Below, one piece after another: positions 27,507 to 36,088 of a stretch of DNA of 64,000 bases (position 1 is the stretch's first letter; every line of letters begins with the position of its first letter). Origin of the DNA: Shewanella mesophila (GTDB lineage Bacteria; Pseudomonadota; Gammaproteobacteria; Enterobacterales; Shewanellaceae); contig NZ_CP080421.1 of NCBI RefSeq assembly GCF_019457515.1, forward strand, positions 2,480,001-2,544,000, read 5' to 3'. The notes beneath the pieces are model-generated. The model was not told the origin of the DNA and made no database searches. It saw only the letters and a program-made list of their open reading frames with translations. The position numbers were made by a program, and so were the translations under genes.

Positions 27507-27968
27507 TTATGCCGTTACTCTTTGTTCCTGTTGGATCTTGTCTTGTTTGATTGAGATAAATTGAACGTCACGCTTGTTCATCAATCCTGCTAAGCTGATC
27601 CCATTCAAAAAATCTGAAATCTGCTTGCTTAAATCCCCCCAAAGTGAGTGCGTAAGACAGCGCGTACCACTTTGACAATTGCCTAAACCTTGACAGCGCG
27701 TCGCATCAACTGACTCATCGACGGCACGAACCACCATGCCAACAGAGATGTCACAAGCATCAAAGCCTAGGCGATATCCACCACCAGGGCCTCTAACACT
27801 TGACACCAATCCATGTTTTCTTAATTTTGCAAAGAGTTGCTCAAGATAGGACAGAGAAATTCCCTGACGCTCGGAGATATCAGCTAATGGCACAGGGCCT
27901 GATGTAGAATGCATTGCAACGTCTAACATTGCAGTTACCGCATACCGACCTTTTGAAGTTAGTTTCAT
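27507..27968 (-). CDS. iscR: Iron-sulfur cluster regulator IscR
   Basis: A 153-residue Rrf2-family regulator. The winged helix is at the N-terminus ([18 protein letters not shown]), and three cluster cysteines are in [14 protein letters not shown]. As holo-IscR it represses the isc operon when clusters are plentiful; apo-IscR acts at type 2 sites. The ATG is preferred to a GTG three codons earlier, in line with E. coli IscR ([14 protein letters not shown]). Two IscR-type sites lie in front of it. Confidence 0.96.
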   Translation of the reverse strand: MKLTSKGRYAVTAMLDVAMHSTSGPVPLADISERQGISLSYLEQLFAKLRKHGLVSSVRGPGGGYRLGFDACDISVGMVVRAVDESVDATRCQGLGNCQSGTRCLTHSLWGDLSKQISDFLNGISLAGLMNKRDVQFISIKQDKIQQEQRVTA

Positions 27969-28008
27969 CGCTACCACTGCTCTCTAAAATGCTTAGGTCA
28001 ATTCAAAC

Positions 28009-28058
28009 ATACTTGAGTAATTCAGTCAAGTATTAACCCAAGTAAACCAGTCAAGTAT
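28009..28058 (-). promoter_or_regulatory. Two abutting IscR type 1 operators over the isc promoter
   Basis: Two 25-base sites, 28009-28033 and 28034-28058, each begin ATACTTGACT on the minus strand. The gene-proximal one is nearly palindromic (ends CTCAAGTAT) and fits the known type 1 consensus but for one base. It also holds a -35-like TTGACT with a 17-base gap to TTGAAT, so IscR bound there would cover the promoter. It lies 41 bases before the iscR start. Confidence 0.8.
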
Positions 28059-28079
28059 TCTAGTCGATAATAAAGCAGT

Positions 28080-28108
28080 AAATACCCTGCTTCTTTGGTG
28101 GGGTATTT
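28080..28108 (-). terminator. Hairpin downstream of cysE
   Basis: A perfect eight-base stem AAATACCC/GGGTATTT with a 13-base loop, about 55 bases past the cysE stop. There is no clean T run after it, so terminator function is uncertain. It separates cysE from the IscR operators. Confidence 0.45.
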
Positions 28109-28162
28109 AACCCGTTTCACTCACAAGATTCAACGCTGAAATGCAATTAATCTCACTATTGG

Positions 28163-28984
28163 TTAAATAATGGGATCAAACTCATCAATTGCACCTTGGC
28201 GTTTTTCAGCAGCAGCTTGTTCGACATCACTAAATTCACCGACTTCAAGTTCAGGCAGACGCTCTGTACAAACGCTTCCGCCCATGCCTCTTACCGCCTG
28301 ACATACTTCCTGAACTTTAGAGTCCATCAAATGCATATGATCCAGCATCTGGCCAATAGCGTTGGCAACCGGATCTGGGTTATCGGGCGAAACTGCGTAC
28401 GCATCAAAGCCATATTTCTTGGCCATTTCAGTACGCCGTTGAGCATGCTCTTTGGATTTTTCGGTAGGTTTAGCGACCACTCTTGCAGGAATACCGACAA
28501 CCGTGGTGTCTTTAGGTACTTCTTTAACTACCACAGAATTGGAGCCCACTCGAGCACCATCGTGCATGGTGATCGGTCCCAATATCTGCGCGCCAGCACC
28601 AACAACAACGTTATTACCAAGCGTTGGATGACGTTTGCCCGCTTGCCAAGTGGTTCCACCAAGCGTGACGCCATGATACAAGGTACAGTCGTTGCCAATC
28701 TCGGCCGTTTCACCAATGACTACGCCCATGCCGTGATCGATAAAAAATCGATCACCTATTGTTGCACCGGGATGAATTTCCACTCCCGTTAACCAACGGG
28801 AAAAAGTTGAAATACACCTTGCGGTTAAACACCATTTGCGTATCCACAATTTATGACTAACCCGGTGGATCCAAATGGCTTGCATCCCCGGATAATTCAG
28901 CAAAATCTCCAAGGTACCATTTGCCGCAGGATCTCGGTGGTAAATTGATTCTATGTCATCTTTAATTCTGGATATCACACCCAT
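28163..28984 (-). CDS. cysE: Serine O-acetyltransferase
   Basis: A 273-residue enzyme that makes O-acetylserine for cysteine synthesis. The hexapeptide-repeat domain ([25 protein letters not shown] in part) has the catalytic HGMGV and [13 protein letters not shown] motifs. The N-terminal helical domain is short, as in the compact bacterial form, and the C-terminal tail of about 90 residues is long, so total length equals E. coli CysE by a different build. It is four bases after trmJ and next to the ISC operon, where cysteine is the sulfur source. Confidence 0.94.
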   Translation of the reverse strand: MGVISRIKDDIESIYHRDPAANGTLEILLNYPGMQAIWIHRVSHKLWIRKWCLTARCISTFSRWLTGVEIHPGATIGDRFFIDHGMGVVIGETAEIGNDCTLYHGVTLGGTTWQAGKRHPTLGNNVVVGAGAQILGPITMHDGARVGSNSVVVKEVPKDTTVVGIPARVVAKPTEKSKEHAQRRTEMAKKYGFDAYAVSPDNPDPVANAIGQMLDHMHLMDSKVQEVCQAVRGMGGSVCTERLPELEVGEFSDVEQAAAEKRQGAIDEFDPII

Positions 28985-28988
28985 GGCG

Positions 28989-29756
28989 TTAATCTTCCTT
29001 CTTTACCGCGTCAGTAACTGTGTCTTGAGCCGACTTGTCCGCTATCGCCACCTTCTTATCAACTGAAGTCAAAATACCGCGTAAAATATTCATCTCTTGG
29101 CTTTCAATTCTGGCGCGACTAAATAAGCGACGTAGCTTAGTCATTACCTGTCCAGGATGCTGTTTAACGATAAAACTGGTCGACAATAAGGTCTGCTCTA
29201 GGTGATTAAAAAAGTTCTCTTGCTCTTTTGCCAGCGGATATTCAACCTCTTCTACCATCTCGGGTGCCTGATTTAAAAAAGCAACACGAGCTTCATAACA
29301 GATAATTTGTACCGCTTGAGCCAAATTAAGCGAGGTATACTCAGGGTTAGCTGGTATCGCGACATGGTAATTACACTTTTGCAGCTCTTCGTTGGATAGG
29401 CCATTGTTTTCTCGACCAAATACGATAGCTACAGGGCCATTAACTGCTGAGCCAACCAGTTTTTCACCCGCCTGGCGAGGGTCAAGCATTGGCCAGTCGA
29501 GCGTGCGACTGCGAGCGCTGGTTGCGATCACTAAACTACAATCTGCAATCGCATCGGCTAGCGAGTCAACCGTTACCGCATGTTTCAATATGTCTGACGC
29601 GCCCGCTGCTAATGCAACAGAGTGACCATCGGGTGCCACTTTAGGTTCAGCCAAATATAATGTTGATAATCCCATGGTTTTCATCGCTCGAGCGGTTGAG
29701 CCTATGTTACCGGGATGGGAGGTTCCTACAAGAACTACACGTATATTGCTAAGCAT
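28989..29756 (-). CDS. trmJ: tRNA (cytidine/uridine-2'-O-)-methyltransferase TrmJ
   Basis: A 255-residue SPOUT methyltransferase that methylates the ribose at tRNA position 32. It begins [29 protein letters not shown] (motif 1 in parts: [19 protein letters not shown]), and the trefoil-knot SAM site is in [15 protein letters not shown] and [12 protein letters not shown]. The C-terminal extension of about 90 residues is typical of TrmJ and separates it from TrmL. It is first in the trmJ-cysE pair and is divergent from suhB, as in many gammaproteobacteria. Confidence 0.95.
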   Translation of the reverse strand: MLSNIRVVLVGTSHPGNIGSTARAMKTMGLSTLYLAEPKVAPDGHSVALAAGASDILKHAVTVDSLADAIADCSLVIATSARSRTLDWPMLDPRQAGEKLVGSAVNGPVAIVFGRENNGLSNEELQKCNYHVAIPANPEYTSLNLAQAVQIICYEARVAFLNQAPEMVEEVEYPLAKEQENFFNHLEQTLLSTSFIVKQHPGQVMTKLRRLFSRARIESQEMNILRGILTSVDKKVAIADKSAQDTVTDAVKKED

Positions 29757-29839
29757 GAAAAGACTTTAATTTATTTCGATAGAACAGTGGCGTTGATGGT
29801 ATCACAGGGGATAGAGATTCTTTATATAAAAATCTCTAT

Positions 29840-29867
29840 TTGATATAACCAGAAAATTTCGTATAAT
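29840..29867 (+). promoter_or_regulatory. Sigma-70 promoter of suhB
   Basis: A -35-like TTGATA and a perfect -10 TATAAT with a 16-base spacer. The start would be about 40 bases before the suhB ATG. It lies in the gap between suhB and divergent trmJ. Confidence 0.75.
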
Positions 29868-29913
29868 ACGCGCCGATTATTTATATCTGTTCTTTAACAT
29901 CCAGGGGATTGTA

Positions 29914-30717
29914 ATGCATCCGATGCAGACTATTGCTGTGCGCGCCGCTCGCGCTGCCGGCCAAACGATTATGCGTGCCTACACAGAGCTTGACCGTGTA
30001 GAAGTTACCGCTAAAGGTATCAATGACTACGTAACCAACGTAGACAAAGAAGCTGAAGCTGCCATTACATATCAAATTCGCAAGTCTTACCCAGATCACA
30101 CAATCGTTGCCGAAGAAGGTGGCGAGAACAAGGGTGACAATAAAGACTATATGTGGATTGTTGATCCCTTGGATGGCACTAACAACTTTGTTAGAGGCAT
30201 CCCACACTTTGCTGTTTCTATCGCAGTTCAATACAAAGGCAAAACTGAAGTTGCAGTTGTTTACGATCCTGTTCGTGACGAGCTATTTACTGCTGTCCGC
30301 GGTAAAGGCGCTAAATTAAATGATTTCCGTGTTCGCGTGACCAAAGCAAATGATTTAAACGAAGCGATTGTTGGCACAGGTTTCCCTTTCAAAGCTAAAC
30401 AACACACTGAAACTTACATGAAGCTCTTTGCTTCAACCTTCGCCAATTGCGCCGACGTTCGCCGTGCGGGTTCTGCAGCACTCGACTTAGCTTACGTTGC
30501 AGCAGGCCGTATGGATGCCTTCTTTGAAATTGGTCTAAAACCATGGGATATCGCAGCAGGCGAGCTTATTGTTCGTGAAGCTGGCGGTACTGTAACTGAT
30601 TTTACCGGTAACCATGGCTACATGAGTTCTGGCAATATCATTGCTGGTACGCCAAAAGCAACCGTATCGTTAGTGAAGAATTTCCGTCCATTATTAAGCG
30701 AAGCATTAAAACGCTAA
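29914..30717 (+). CDS. suhB: Inositol-1-monophosphatase family protein SuhB
   Basis: A 267-residue Mg-dependent phosphatase-fold protein. It begins MHPMQTIAVRAARAAGQTI and has the metal motifs VAEEGGE, WIVDPLDGTNNFV and LKPWDIAAGELI. In E. coli SuhB acts on inositol monophosphate and also binds NusA and takes part in ribosomal RNA antitermination. GGGG about 8 bases upstream serves as the ribosome site. It is monocistronic: its own promoter lies before it and a strong terminator after it. Confidence 0.96.
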   Translation: MHPMQTIAVRAARAAGQTIMRAYTELDRVEVTAKGINDYVTNVDKEAEAAITYQIRKSYPDHTIVAEEGGENKGDNKDYMWIVDPLDGTNNFVRGIPHFAVSIAVQYKGKTEVAVVYDPVRDELFTAVRGKGAKLNDFRVRVTKANDLNEAIVGTGFPFKAKQHTETYMKLFASTFANCADVRRAGSAALDLAYVAAGRMDAFFEIGLKPWDIAAGELIVREAGGTVTDFTGNHGYMSSGNIIAGTPKATVSLVKNFRPLLSEALKR

Positions 30718-30736
30718 GCGGATAGGCCACTATTTT

Positions 30737-30771
30737 AAAACCGCCAACATTATAAACGTGGCGGTTTTTTT
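30737..30771 (+). terminator. Terminator downstream of suhB
   Basis: A stem CCGCCA/TGGCGG with a 12-base loop, preceded by four As and followed by seven Ts, 20 bases beyond the suhB stop. The rest of the 309-base gap to psiE holds only the CRP site described separately. Confidence 0.88.
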
Positions 30772-30943
30772 ATGTCCAAAAGTCACTAAATACCCGGCAG
30801 TATAAAACCTTATGTTAAAATGACTTACTATGTAATCTGGTTCATTCAAATACTATTTCCGCTCCTCATTCCAGCGCTCAACCACCTTAAAACAGCCTGG
30901 TTTAATAAGCTTTATAGCAAACATCTCTCTCATTAAGTCATTA

Positions 30944-30959
30944 TGTGAATGAAATCACA
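30944..30959 (+). promoter_or_regulatory. Perfect CRP site upstream of psiE
   Basis: TGTGA-ATGAAA-TCACA is an exact match to the CRP core TGTGA-N6-TCACA. It ends 67 bases before the psiE start. In E. coli, psiE is known to be controlled by cAMP-CRP as well as PhoB, which supports this site. I looked for a Pho box in the same gap and did not see one. Confidence 0.8.
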
Positions 30960-31026
30960 CACATCGGCTAGCGCGAAGCGCAATTGTTGTTACCATCTAT
31001 AAAAACACTAACTAACGAGACTGATT

Positions 31027-31431
31027 ATGGGAAAGCTTTATAGTCGATACGGCTCGAAAAGCCTAAAAACGGTTGAACATTTTGTATTAATCATTATTGC
31101 GATAGCGACGATCGTTGCTATTGGTCAAGAGGTTGTCCACATTATTCAGATGCGCGAAGTGGCATTAGCGGATCTACTGCTATTATTTATCTACCTTGAA
31201 GTACTTGCCATGGTTGCGAACTATGCAGAATCGGGGAAATTACCGGTTCGAATGCCGCTTTATATTGCGATTGTGGCGTTAGCTCGATATTTAATCCTCG
31301 ATATGAAAGGCATGGATGATTGGCGTATCTTTGCGATTTCGATATCAACCATAGTATTAGCTGGCACTGTCATCGTCATTCGCTGGGGACAACTAAAACT
31401 TCCCTACCCTAGGAAAGAGGACGATCATTAA
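31027..31431 (+). CDS. psiE: PsiE family membrane protein
   Basis: A 134-residue inner-membrane protein with four hydrophobic segments (about residues 17-38, 46-66, 77-95 and 99-120). The family motifs LLLLFIYLEVLAMV and LPVRMPLYIAIVALARYLILD are present. In E. coli PsiE is induced by phosphate starvation; its molecular role is unknown. CGAG stands about seven bases before the ATG. A perfect CRP site lies upstream, so carbon control is more likely than phosphate control here. Confidence 0.9.
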   Translation: MGKLYSRYGSKSLKTVEHFVLIIIAIATIVAIGQEVVHIIQMREVALADLLLLFIYLEVLAMVANYAESGKLPVRMPLYIAIVALARYLILDMKGMDDWRIFAISISTIVLAGTVIVIRWGQLKLPYPRKEDDH

Positions 31432-31745
31432 CCCCATGGGTACGGCGCTGATAAAGCGCCGTATTACTATATACAGCTTACTAATTGAATCTTACTACGT
31501 GTGATCTCTAATTACTTTTAATTACTCCCCCCTCTCTTAAAACCGAGTTAACCCACAGCCCCCTAGTTTTAGACAAATCCTAGTGTTAGCACTAAGCCAA
31601 ACTCCCCTTCATTAACATTTATACAATCAAGAATAAGCACGAAAATTTATTACTTCAGGGCTTATCAAAGGATATTGTTTCGATGTAAAACTGTGCTAAG
31701 TTTAAAAGGTTACGTGTACCTAAATTTATACCAAGGAATAATCTG
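31432..31745. other. Intergenic stretch between psiE and the PilZ gene
   Basis: It holds one strong hairpin (ACGGCGCT at 31442-31449 with AGCGCCGT at 31455-31462, loop GATAA) just after psiE, without a T run. The rest is AT-rich and must include the promoter of the PilZ gene, which I cannot place with confidence. No reading frame of worth is seen. Confidence 0.5.
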
Positions 31746-32048
31746 ATGGACCAACACCAAGAAGAATTTGATGAGCGCCGTAATTCACTCCGAGTAGATA
31801 TGGAGGCAGAAAGAATCCAAGTGTCTTGGGTCGACAGCAGCGGTAACAGTCAAACAGATGAAGGCATTTGTATCGATTTAGCACGTCGTGGGGTACTGAT
31901 CGAATACAAAAATCCCTTTACGATAGGTGAACTACTTGAAATCACCTTCAATCCGGGTAGCGATAAACAAAATCGCATTAAAGCTCAAGTATGCCGCTGT
32001 CACGAATATAAGCAGCAAAGTTATCATATAGCAGCACAAATTATTTAA
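31746..32048 (+). CDS. PilZ-domain protein
   Basis: A 100-residue single-domain PilZ protein, so a likely cyclic-di-GMP receptor. The N-terminal arginine motif is RNSLR (residues 12-16), fitting RxxxR. The second motif, normally D/NxSxxG, reads DLARRG (residues 44-49): the serine is replaced by alanine, which may weaken binding. AAGGA is eight bases before the ATG. It is 112 bases before the ParA-like gene on the same strand. The target it would act on is unknown. Confidence 0.85.
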   Translation: MDQHQEEFDERRNSLRVDMEAERIQVSWVDSSGNSQTDEGICIDLARRGVLIEYKNPFTIGELLEITFNPGSDKQNRIKAQVCRCHEYKQQSYHIAAQII

Positions 32049-32160
32049 TCATTTCAGGTGACTAAATTATACGAGTTTAAGCAGTATCTGTAACTCTGTT
32101 CTATACTGATTAGCACTTATCTAGCTCAGCGTAGTGCACATGTTCGAGGGAGAAAAATGT

Positions 32161-32829
32161 ATGATTCTGCTTGTAGGTGGTGAAAAAGGAGGAGCGGGGA
32201 AAAGCTGTATGGCGCAAAATATTGCTGTCCATATTACCCAAAAACATAACGCGAATGTGCTAATGGTCGACTGTGATCCGCAACGCACTACATCTGATTG
32301 GATCCAAGCACGTAATGAAGATCCTAACCTTCCTGCAATTAACTGTATTCAACTCTATGGTAAAATACGTAACGATTTATTGGGTTTAGACGAGCGCTTT
32401 GATTATGTCATTGTCGACTGTGGTGGCCAAGATAACCTAGCGATGCGGGCAGCTATGTCTGTAGCAACCTATGTCGTATTGCCACTTCGCCCCAAAAGAC
32501 GGGATTTAAAAACACTTCCCCATATGGAAGATATGCTCAGCACCTGCAAAATGGTTAACCCCAAAATGGTCGCCACCATTGTTATGACCCAATGCCCGTC
32601 GCTCCCGAGCCAATATAAGCGCATATTAGAAGCAAAAGAGGTCGTAGAGTCTTTTGGATTAAGAGTGTTAGACCATGTCACCTTCAGCCGAAATATCTAT
32701 GATGATAGTGAGGAGCAAGGGTCATCGGTACTCGAAATAGAACCTGACGGTAAAGCCGCCATGGAAATACGCGCTATTGCTGACGAACTATTTGCAATAC
32801 CACCAGAAAATTCTTATGAGCTTAACTGA
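32161..32829 (+). CDS. Orphan ParA-like ATPase
   Basis: A 222-residue deviant-Walker ATPase of the ParA/MinD group. The Walker A motif GGEKGGAGKS has the signature lysine, the A' motif is VDCDPQRTTSDW, and Walker B is YVIVDCGGQ. There is no N-terminal DNA-binding domain, as in small (type Ib) plasmid ParAs. It is not beside gidAB-parAB and is not a MinD. Its stop overlaps the start of a ribbon-helix-helix protein by 14 bases, which is the usual form of ParA with a small centromere binder. GGGAG is eight bases before the chosen ATG; a start nine codons earlier is less good. Confidence 0.88.
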   Translation: MILLVGGEKGGAGKSCMAQNIAVHITQKHNANVLMVDCDPQRTTSDWIQARNEDPNLPAINCIQLYGKIRNDLLGLDERFDYVIVDCGGQDNLAMRAAMSVATYVVLPLRPKRRDLKTLPHMEDMLSTCKMVNPKMVATIVMTQCPSLPSQYKRILEAKEVVESFGLRVLDHVTFSRNIYDDSEEQGSSVLEIEPDGKAAMEIRAIADELFAIPPENSYELN

Positions 32830-33160
32830 TCTTAAACGGCGCAAACCTAAGCCTCGAAAAAAACTCACCATCGAAGAGTTTATAGAAGATGCCAATAACT
32901 ACGCATTTGGTCAGCCAAGCCTTGCTGGGCGAACCAAGAAAAAGCGCAAAGTTAACGAAACCCTAGGCTTAAAAAAGCAATCGACCAAAATTTTCAAACA
33001 CGCAACCTTTACCCTGACTGAAAGCAGCATCACAGAACTCAATCAGTTAGCAAAAAGTAACAAGGTGGCTAAATCTCGCCTGATCCGTATGATGATCACC
33101 GAATTCGCCAAGATGTCTGAGGCCGATCTACAACAACTTATTGAAAACAGTCATGACTGA
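32816..33160 (+). CDS. Ribbon-helix-helix partner of the ParA-like ATPase
   Basis: A 114-residue basic protein. The N-terminal half is rich in Lys and Arg (KRRKPKPRKK; RTKKKRKV). The C-terminal half fits a ribbon-helix-helix fold: a strand KHATFTLT (residues 61-68), helix ESSITELNQLAKSN, and helix KSRLIRMMITEFAKM (86-100). Small RHH proteins paired with type Ib ParAs bind centromere DNA and stimulate the ATPase through a basic N-terminus. The 14-base overlap with the ParA gene shows coupling. The stop is three bases from the stop of the convergent YecH-like gene. DNA target unknown. Confidence 0.82.
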   Translation: MSLTDLKRRKPKPRKKLTIEEFIEDANNYAFGQPSLAGRTKKKRKVNETLGLKKQSTKIFKHATFTLTESSITELNQLAKSNKVAKSRLIRMMITEFAKMSEADLQQLIENSHD

Positions 33161-33163
33161 CGA

Positions 33164-33406
33164 CTAATGGTTGCAGATCTTATCTGCAGCCGTTGCTATT
33201 CCATCCGATGATTCAATAAATTTACCTCTGGCTTCTAAAAAGCTAATCAGCTCTTGTGCGTCCATCTCACTTGCTGAACAGGTGTGATAACGTGCTTGCT
33301 CACCAAAATGACTTGCCATAAGCTGTTCTAGCTCTTGCTTGGAGATTGACCGACCAAGAGAGAGCATTAATTCCATCACTTGATGACCATGAATTGAATC
33401 AGACAT
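33164..33406 (-). CDS. YecH-like small protein (DUF2492)
   Basis: An 80-residue protein resembling E. coli YecH: SIHGHQVMELML at the N-terminus, ARYHTCSASEMDAQELI in the middle and KICNH at the end. The conserved HGH, HTC and CNH groups could bind a metal, though function is unknown. AAGGGG is five bases before the ATG. It converges on the RHH gene with only three bases between stops. Confidence 0.85.
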   Translation of the reverse strand: MSDSIHGHQVMELMLSLGRSISKQELEQLMASHFGEQARYHTCSASEMDAQELISFLEARGKFIESSDGIATAADKICNH

Positions 33407-33565
33407 ACATCCCCTTTTTAAAGATATAATTTATTTGAGTCTTTATATCGTAAAATTGGCACTGAAACTTTGACCTAATCCGCATTGCGAAACTGTTGTT
33501 CTCAATTCTGTGCCAGTGCTATGCTCAAGCCATCACGCATTATGCTTTTAGGATGCTAACTCTCA

Positions 33566-35257
33566 ATGCCACTCATATTATTGCTTACTCAACAGATGTG
33601 TTTATATCTGGTTATTGTCTATCTACTGAGTAAAACCCCACTGTTTAAACTGTTTGCCGAGACAGCCACTCGTCTACCACACAAGATCTATATCTATCTG
33701 ATCTTTTCTGGCTTTTGCATTATGGCAACCTATTTTGGCGAGCAAACTAATGATGCTATTGCCAATACCCGTGCCATGGGGGCTGTGCTTGGCGGTCTTC
33801 TTGGTGGCCCCGTCACAGGTCTTTTAGTTGGACTGACAGGGGGATTACATCGCTACAGCATGGGCGGTTTTACCGATCTAGCCTGTGCAATATCAACCAC
33901 TTTAGAGGGTCTCTCTGCAGGTATTGTTGGTTTATATCTACGGAGAATAAACAAGAGTGAGCTTGTCTATTCTCCGCTACTCGTCTGTCTTCTCACCTTT
34001 TCAGCCGAAATGCTGCAGATGGGCGTCATTCTCGCGGTCGCAAAACCTTATTCTGATGCAGTAGAGCTAGTGAAACAAATTGCCTTGCCAATGCTACTCG
34101 TTAACTCTATAGGAGCGGCGCTATTTATGAGCATGGTAAGAGATCAAAAAACCATGTTCGATAAACTTTCGTCAGCGTTTTCGACTAAGGCGCTCAAAAT
34201 TGCAGAACGCAGTGTTGGCGTGTTATCAAAAGGCTTCGATCAAGAAAGCAGTACCAAGGTTGCGCAAATAATTATTGAAGAGACCAACGTTGGCGCCGTT
34301 GCGATCACTGATAAAGAGAAGCTACTCGCCTTTATCGGCATAGGTGACGATCATCATATTCCTGGCACGCCTATCTCCTCACAGATCACTCAAGATGCGA
34401 TTGAGCAAAACTGTGTCATGTTTGCCGATGGTGTTGAAACCAGTTATGCCTGCTCGATTTCAAACCAATGCCGTTTAGGTTCGAGTTTGGTCATTCCCCT
34501 CAGATGTGAGTCAGAAGTGATTGGCACCATTAAGCTTTACGAGCCCAAAAATAAGCTTTTTTTAAATATCAACAAAACACTAGGCGAAGGGATTGCCAGG
34601 TTGATGTCAAACCAGATTCTTTACGGCCGTTATGAACAACAACAGAGTCTACTAACTCAATCTGAACTCAAATTACTGCAAGCTCAAGTCAATCCCCACT
34701 TCTTGTTCAATGCGCTTAACACCATTGCCGCCATTATTGGTCGTGACCCATTAATGGCCCGTAAGCTTATTCAACATTTAGCCCAGTTTTTACGGATCAA
34801 CTTAAAACGCACAACTGGACTGGTCACCCTCGCCGATGAGTTAGAACATATTGATGCCTATCTCACCATTGAAAAAGCGAGGTTCATTGATAGGCTAAGC
34901 GTCACAATTAATATTCCTGAGTCATTACATCACTATAAGCTACCAGCGTTTACGCTACAGCCAATCATCGAAAATGCGGTTAAGCATGGCACTTCACATC
35001 TATTAGAACCCGGCGAGATCAAGGTCACTGGTAGGCTGAAACAAGAATCACTAATATTAGAGGTGACTGATAACGCAGGACTTTACCAAACCGCTTCAAA
35101 TAAAGATAAATCAGGCTTGGGAATGTCCATCGTAGATAAAAGAATTAAAAACCTTTTTGGTAATGGATATGGTGTCGCAGTATCATGTGAGCAAGACAGC
35201 TATACTCTAGTAACCATAACATTACCGTTATCAACCACTGCCCATTCGGAAGATTAG
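33566..35257 (+). CDS. btsS: Sensor histidine kinase, LytS/BtsS family
   Basis: A 563-residue kinase very close in text to E. coli BtsS (YehU). A multi-helix 5TM-LytS domain fills about residues 1-195 (SKTPLFKLF, GGLLGGPVTGLLVGLTGG). A GAF domain follows (AITDKEKLLAFIGIGDDHH), then the His_kinase domain with QVNPHFLFNALNTI (the phospho-acceptor histidine) and the ATP-binding IIENAVKHGTSHLL. E. coli BtsS senses external pyruvate with high affinity. It is one base before the regulator gene, and a CstA-family transporter follows, which supports the same role. Confidence 0.9.
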   Translation: MPLILLLTQQMCLYLVIVYLLSKTPLFKLFAETATRLPHKIYIYLIFSGFCIMATYFGEQTNDAIANTRAMGAVLGGLLGGPVTGLLVGLTGGLHRYSMGGFTDLACAISTTLEGLSAGIVGLYLRRINKSELVYSPLLVCLLTFSAEMLQMGVILAVAKPYSDAVELVKQIALPMLLVNSIGAALFMSMVRDQKTMFDKLSSAFSTKALKIAERSVGVLSKGFDQESSTKVAQIIIEETNVGAVAITDKEKLLAFIGIGDDHHIPGTPISSQITQDAIEQNCVMFADGVETSYACSISNQCRLGSSLVIPLRCESEVIGTIKLYEPKNKLFLNINKTLGEGIARLMSNQILYGRYEQQQSLLTQSELKLLQAQVNPHFLFNALNTIAAIIGRDPLMARKLIQHLAQFLRINLKRTTGLVTLADELEHIDAYLTIEKARFIDRLSVTINIPESLHHYKLPAFTLQPIIENAVKHGTSHLLEPGEIKVTGRLKQESLILEVTDNAGLYQTASNKDKSGLGMSIVDKRIKNLFGNGYGVAVSCEQDSYTLVTITLPLSTTAHSED

Positions 35258-35258
35258 T

Positions 35259-35969
35259 GTGATCACTTGCTTAATTATTGATGATGAACCCTTTGCTAGA
35301 GAGTCACTAAGTGACCTACTGTCTGTTCATCAAGACATTGATGTGATTGACCATTGCTGCAACGCCATCGAGGCGATGCAATCTATTGCTAAATATAAAC
35401 CCGAGTTGATTTTTGTTGATATTCAAATGCCAAAAATTAGCGGGCTAGAGATGGTTGCCATGCTCGATCCAGATACTATGCCTAAAGTGGTGTTTGTTAC
35501 GGCTTACGATGAGTATGCGATTAAGGCATTCGATAACCACGCCTTTGATTACCTGTTAAAGCCAATCGATGAAGCGAGATTGCAAACGACAATAGAGCGC
35601 ATCCGCAAAGAACAAGTACAACGCTCCCTTGCTGCCGTATTACCCACACAATTGGAGCATGTTCCCTGTTATTGCGGTAACCGACTAAAAGTGATCAACG
35701 TCGATGATGTTGAATTCGCCTTTAGCGATCTGACCGGTATTCATGTGACAACAAGCCAAGAACAAGTGCATACCCATTTAACATTAAAAGTGTTAGAGGA
35801 AAAAACCGAACTGGTGCGTTGTCATAAGCAATATCTCGTCGCGCCACACGCTATAAGCGAGATCATAGTGCAAGAAAATGGTGCGGAAATCGTCACCCAT
35901 TCAGGCAAGCAGATCCCTGTATCGCGCCGTTTCCTTAAGCCGCTTAAGCAGATTTTCGGATTCAGCTAA
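35259..35969 (+). CDS. btsR: LytTR response regulator, BtsR family
   Basis: A 236-residue regulator with an N-terminal receiver domain (acceptor Asp54 in LIFVDIQMP) and a C-terminal LytTR DNA-binding domain (about residues 135-236, RCHKQYLVAPHAI). E. coli BtsR activates the pyruvate transporter btsT. The start is GTG, one base after the btsS stop, so the genes are coupled. A direct repeat fitting the BtsR site lies just past this gene. Confidence 0.9.
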   Translation: MITCLIIDDEPFARESLSDLLSVHQDIDVIDHCCNAIEAMQSIAKYKPELIFVDIQMPKISGLEMVAMLDPDTMPKVVFVTAYDEYAIKAFDNHAFDYLLKPIDEARLQTTIERIRKEQVQRSLAAVLPTQLEHVPCYCGNRLKVINVDDVEFAFSDLTGIHVTTSQEQVHTHLTLKVLEEKTELVRCHKQYLVAPHAISEIIVQENGAEIVTHSGKQIPVSRRFLKPLKQIFGFS

Positions 35970-35990
35970 AACCATTAGTCCCCTCAAATA

Positions 35991-36017
35991 ACCGCTTAAC
36001 CACCTTATACGACCACT
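35991..36017 (+). promoter_or_regulatory. Putative BtsR direct repeat
   Basis: ACCGCT (35991-35996) and ACCACT (36012-36017) are separated by 15 bases, so the half-sites stand 21 bases apart, two helical turns. The E. coli BtsR (YehT) motif, as I recall it, is a direct repeat of ACC(G/A)CT. It lies 72 bases before the CstA-family start. Confidence 0.6.
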
Positions 36018-36088
36018 TACTAAAATGACGGTTTTCTTCTGCTATCGTAGCGTTACACTCTTGTTAACTTTAACAAGGGGTAATAATT

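Noticed and set aside
30772-31026. Possible Pho box before psiE
   Set aside because: No CTGTCAT-like direct repeat could be found; only the CRP site is convincing.
32161-33160. Prophage or integrated plasmid around the ParA gene
   Set aside because: No integrase, replication, toxin or phage gene nearby, no tRNA target and no change in composition by eye; flanks are core genes.
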